Of a stretch of 64,000 nucleotides of DNA, positions 62,358 to 64,000 are shown in pieces. The stretch spans positions 62,001 through 126,000 of the forward strand of contig NZ_JBELZM010000005.1 of the NCBI RefSeq assembly GCF_040273735.1. The letters are read 5' to 3'. Under the pieces are notes generated by a model that had not been told where the DNA came from, made no database searches, and saw only the letters and a list, made by a program, of their open reading frames with translations. Position numbers and translations under genes: made by a program. This DNA is from Solibacillus sp040273735. Lineage in GTDB: Bacteria > Bacillota > Bacilli > Bacillales_A > Planococcaceae. Each line of letters begins with the position of its first letter. The stretch's first letter is position 1.

Positions 62358-62374
62358 AAATGGAGGCTATACAG

Positions 62375-63358
62375 ATGAACCATATTAAAGGAATCCACCA
62401 CGTAACAGCGATTACAAGCAGTGCAGAAAAAAACTATGAATTTTTCACATATGTATTAGGAATGCGACTAGTGAAAAAAACAGTCAACCAGGATGATATT
62501 CAAACATACCACCTGTTTTTCGCGGACGATAAAGGGTCTGCAGGAACAGATATGACATTCTTTGATTTTCCGGGCATCCCGAAAGGACGTCACGGGACGG
62601 ATGAAATTTACAAAACAGCTTTCCGTGTGCCAAATGATGCGGCACTGGATTATTGGGTAAAACGTTTTGACCGTCTGAAAGTACAGCATGAAGGCATCAC
62701 ACCATTATTCGGCAAGCAAACATTATCATTCATCGATTTCGATGACCAGCAATACATGCTCATCTCAGATGAAAACAATGAAGGCATTGCATCAGGTACA
62801 CCTTGGCAAAAAGGTCCGATTCCATTAGAGTTTGCGATTACAGGCTTAGGTCCGATTCATGTACGCGTTTCGAACTTTGATTATTTCAAAGAAGTTCTTG
62901 AGAAGGTATTAGTAATGCGTGAAACAGGTAAAGAAGATTCACTGCACTTATTTGAAGTAGGTGAAGGCGGTAACGGAGCCTCTGTCATTGTCGAGCACAA
63001 TACAGTATTACAGCCTGGCCGTCAAGGTTTCGGTACAGTTCATCATGCCGCGTTCCGAGTAGAAGATACAGCCGTATTACGTGAATGGATCGGCCGTCTT
63101 GAAAGCTTCGGGTTCGGTACTTCAGGCTATGTGGACCGCTTCTTCTTTGAATCGCTTTATGCACGTGTAGCACCAGGCATTTTATTTGAATGGGCAACAG
63201 ATGGACCAGGATTCATGGGCGATGAGCCATATGAAACTGTAGGGGAAATTCTTTCATTGCCGCCATTCCTGGAGAGCAAACGCGACTATATTGAAAGTGT
63301 TGTGCGTCCGATTGATACAGTACGCTCAACAAAAACAATCGAGAAGGAATACGAGTAA
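62375..63358 (+). CDS. Ring-cleaving dioxygenase (MhqE/MhqA/MhqO-type)
   Basis: A 327-aa protein with two VOC modules. Metal ligands are probably His in GIHHVTAIT, His in TVHHAAFRV and Glu in ILFEWATDGPG. Such enzymes open hydroquinone rings during quinone stress. The start chosen is the ATG eight bases after GGAGG. It is followed at 33 bp by an MhqD-like esterase, as in the B. subtilis mhqED operon. Confidence 0.88.
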   Translation: MNHIKGIHHVTAITSSAEKNYEFFTYVLGMRLVKKTVNQDDIQTYHLFFADDKGSAGTDMTFFDFPGIPKGRHGTDEIYKTAFRVPNDAALDYWVKRFDRLKVQHEGITPLFGKQTLSFIDFDDQQYMLISDENNEGIASGTPWQKGPIPLEFAITGLGPIHVRVSNFDYFKEVLEKVLVMRETGKEDSLHLFEVGEGGNGASVIVEHNTVLQPGRQGFGTVHHAAFRVEDTAVLREWIGRLESFGFGTSGYVDRFFFESLYARVAPGILFEWATDGPGFMGDEPYETVGEILSLPPFLESKRDYIESVVRPIDTVRSTKTIEKEYE

Positions 63359-63391
63359 TTCGTCTATCAAAATGAGAATGGAGAATGTCCG

Positions 63392-63994
63392 ATGAACTAT
63401 ATTTTCAACAAAGGGAAAGAAGACAAGCCGGTATTTTTACTGCTGCACGGCACAGGCGGGGACGAGAACAGCCTGCTTGCACTGTCAGAAATCATTGATC
63501 CAGAAGCATCGGTTTTAAGTGTACGCGGCAATATTCTGGAACACGGGATGCCACGATTTTTCCGTCGTTTAGCTGAAGGCGTGTTTGATATGGAAGATTT
63601 GGCTTTCCGTACGAAGGAACTGTATGAATTTATCGGTGAGAAAGCAAATGAGTACGGTTTTGACCGTCAAAACATTATTGCGATCGGTTATTCAAATGGT
63701 GCCAATATCGCGGCGAACCTGTTATTTGAATACGAAAATGCATTAAAAGGTGCGATTCTGCATCACCCAATGGTTCCGAATCATGAGGCAACTGTTGCGA
63801 AACAAGACGGCACGCATGTATTTATCGCAGCGGGAGTAAATGATCCGATCTGCCCGCAGCAAGAAGCAATCGATCTGGAGCGTTATTTAACGGAAGCAGG
63901 TGCGAATGTAACATTGGAATGGGAATCAAACGGCCACCAGCTTACAATGAATGAAGTACAAAAAGCGAAGGCTTGGTATGAGCGCACATTTTAA
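63392..63994 (+). CDS. mhqD: Carboxylesterase, MhqD-like
   Basis: A 200-aa alpha/beta hydrolase of the phospholipase/carboxylesterase family. The nucleophile elbow GYSNG has Ser101, with Asp151 (GVNDPICP) and His182 (NGHQLT) completing the triad; LLLHGTGGDE is the oxyanion region. It is part of the MhqR-controlled electrophile response. SD GGAGAATG is modest. The gene ends 6 bp before the window edge. Confidence 0.87.
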   Translation: MNYIFNKGKEDKPVFLLLHGTGGDENSLLALSEIIDPEASVLSVRGNILEHGMPRFFRRLAEGVFDMEDLAFRTKELYEFIGEKANEYGFDRQNIIAIGYSNGANIAANLLFEYENALKGAILHHPMVPNHEATVAKQDGTHVFIAAGVNDPICPQQEAIDLERYLTEAGANVTLEWESNGHQLTMNEVQKAKAWYERTF

Positions 63995-64000
63995 TTAAAG

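Noticed and set aside
1..64000. CRISPR arrays, tRNA/rRNA genes, insertion sequences, prophage
   Set aside because: Looked for on both strands; no regularly spaced repeats, transposase or integrase frames, or recognisable tRNA/rRNA sequences were seen.

Overview
The window is low-GC chromosomal DNA from a spore-forming member of the Bacillales. The gene set points to the Lysinibacillus/Solibacillus side of the order (inference from gene content, not from a search). Supporting signs are a Spo0E-like phosphatase, a bacilliredoxin, CsoR/CopZ/CopA, HssRS/HrtBA, an MhqR-type quinone response, strong GGAGG ribosome binding sites and frequent TTG starts. No rRNA, tRNA, insertion sequence, prophage or CRISPR array was seen.

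Layout. Bases 1-6.7 kb (+) hold the end of a corrinoid locus: a BtuD/FecE-like ATPase end, a BtuF-like lipoprotein, a siroheme/4Fe-4S reductase-like protein, a [2Fe-2S]-CbiX fusion, CbiB, CobD, a CobC-like phosphatase and a flavin reductase. Converging on it (6.7-10.7 kb, -) is the B12-independent class Ib ribonucleotide reductase operon nrdHIEF. A cobalamin riboswitch with a terminator lies in front of it, and a NrdR-like box lies just upstream of the riboswitch. Then come dut, a frameshifted membrane gene and an esterase. At 13-18.5 kb (-) is a ketone-body module: 3-hydroxybutyrate dehydrogenase, GntP permease, ScoB, ScoA and a PAS-AAA+-Fis regulator that lacks GAFTGA. Three copies of a TCCGAT-type palindrome lie between the regulator gene and scoA.

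18.8-30 kb is mostly housekeeping and orphan genes: two phosphatases, a cation diffusion facilitator, a TetM-like GTPase, small lipoproteins, a GNAT, a 43-aa ORF, TerC, a Spo0E-like gene, a bacilliredoxin and a methyltransferase. 30-34 kb carries copper homeostasis with two CsoR-type operators, then a ferredoxin-NADP reductase. 34.4-38.4 kb (-) is the heme-stress set hrtB-hrtA-hssR-hssS with a direct-repeat HssR-type box.

38.7-52 kb holds an aldo/keto reductase, VOC protein, PgeF, an RNase H-like protein, aspartase, a PrcB-like lipoprotein, a glycine riboswitch in front of an amino-acid permease, an XRE-TPR regulator/MFS/Zn-ribbon operon, a RimL-like GNAT and an ABC exporter pair. 52.5-58.6 kb is a signalling operon (Hpt-REC-GGDEF-REC protein, stand-alone REC, hybrid kinase) running into dinB. 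The end holds a DUF3817-MFS fusion, an RNA-methylase-like gene pair and an MhqR regulon (mhqR, ring-cleavage dioxygenase, MhqD esterase) with two recognisable operators.

Strongest points for a second look: the cobalamin riboswitch controlling nrdHIEF beside the cobalamin genes, the redox-equipped cobaltochelatase operon, the GAFTGA-less enhancer-binding protein with its palindromes, and the phosphorelay ending in a diguanylate cyclase.
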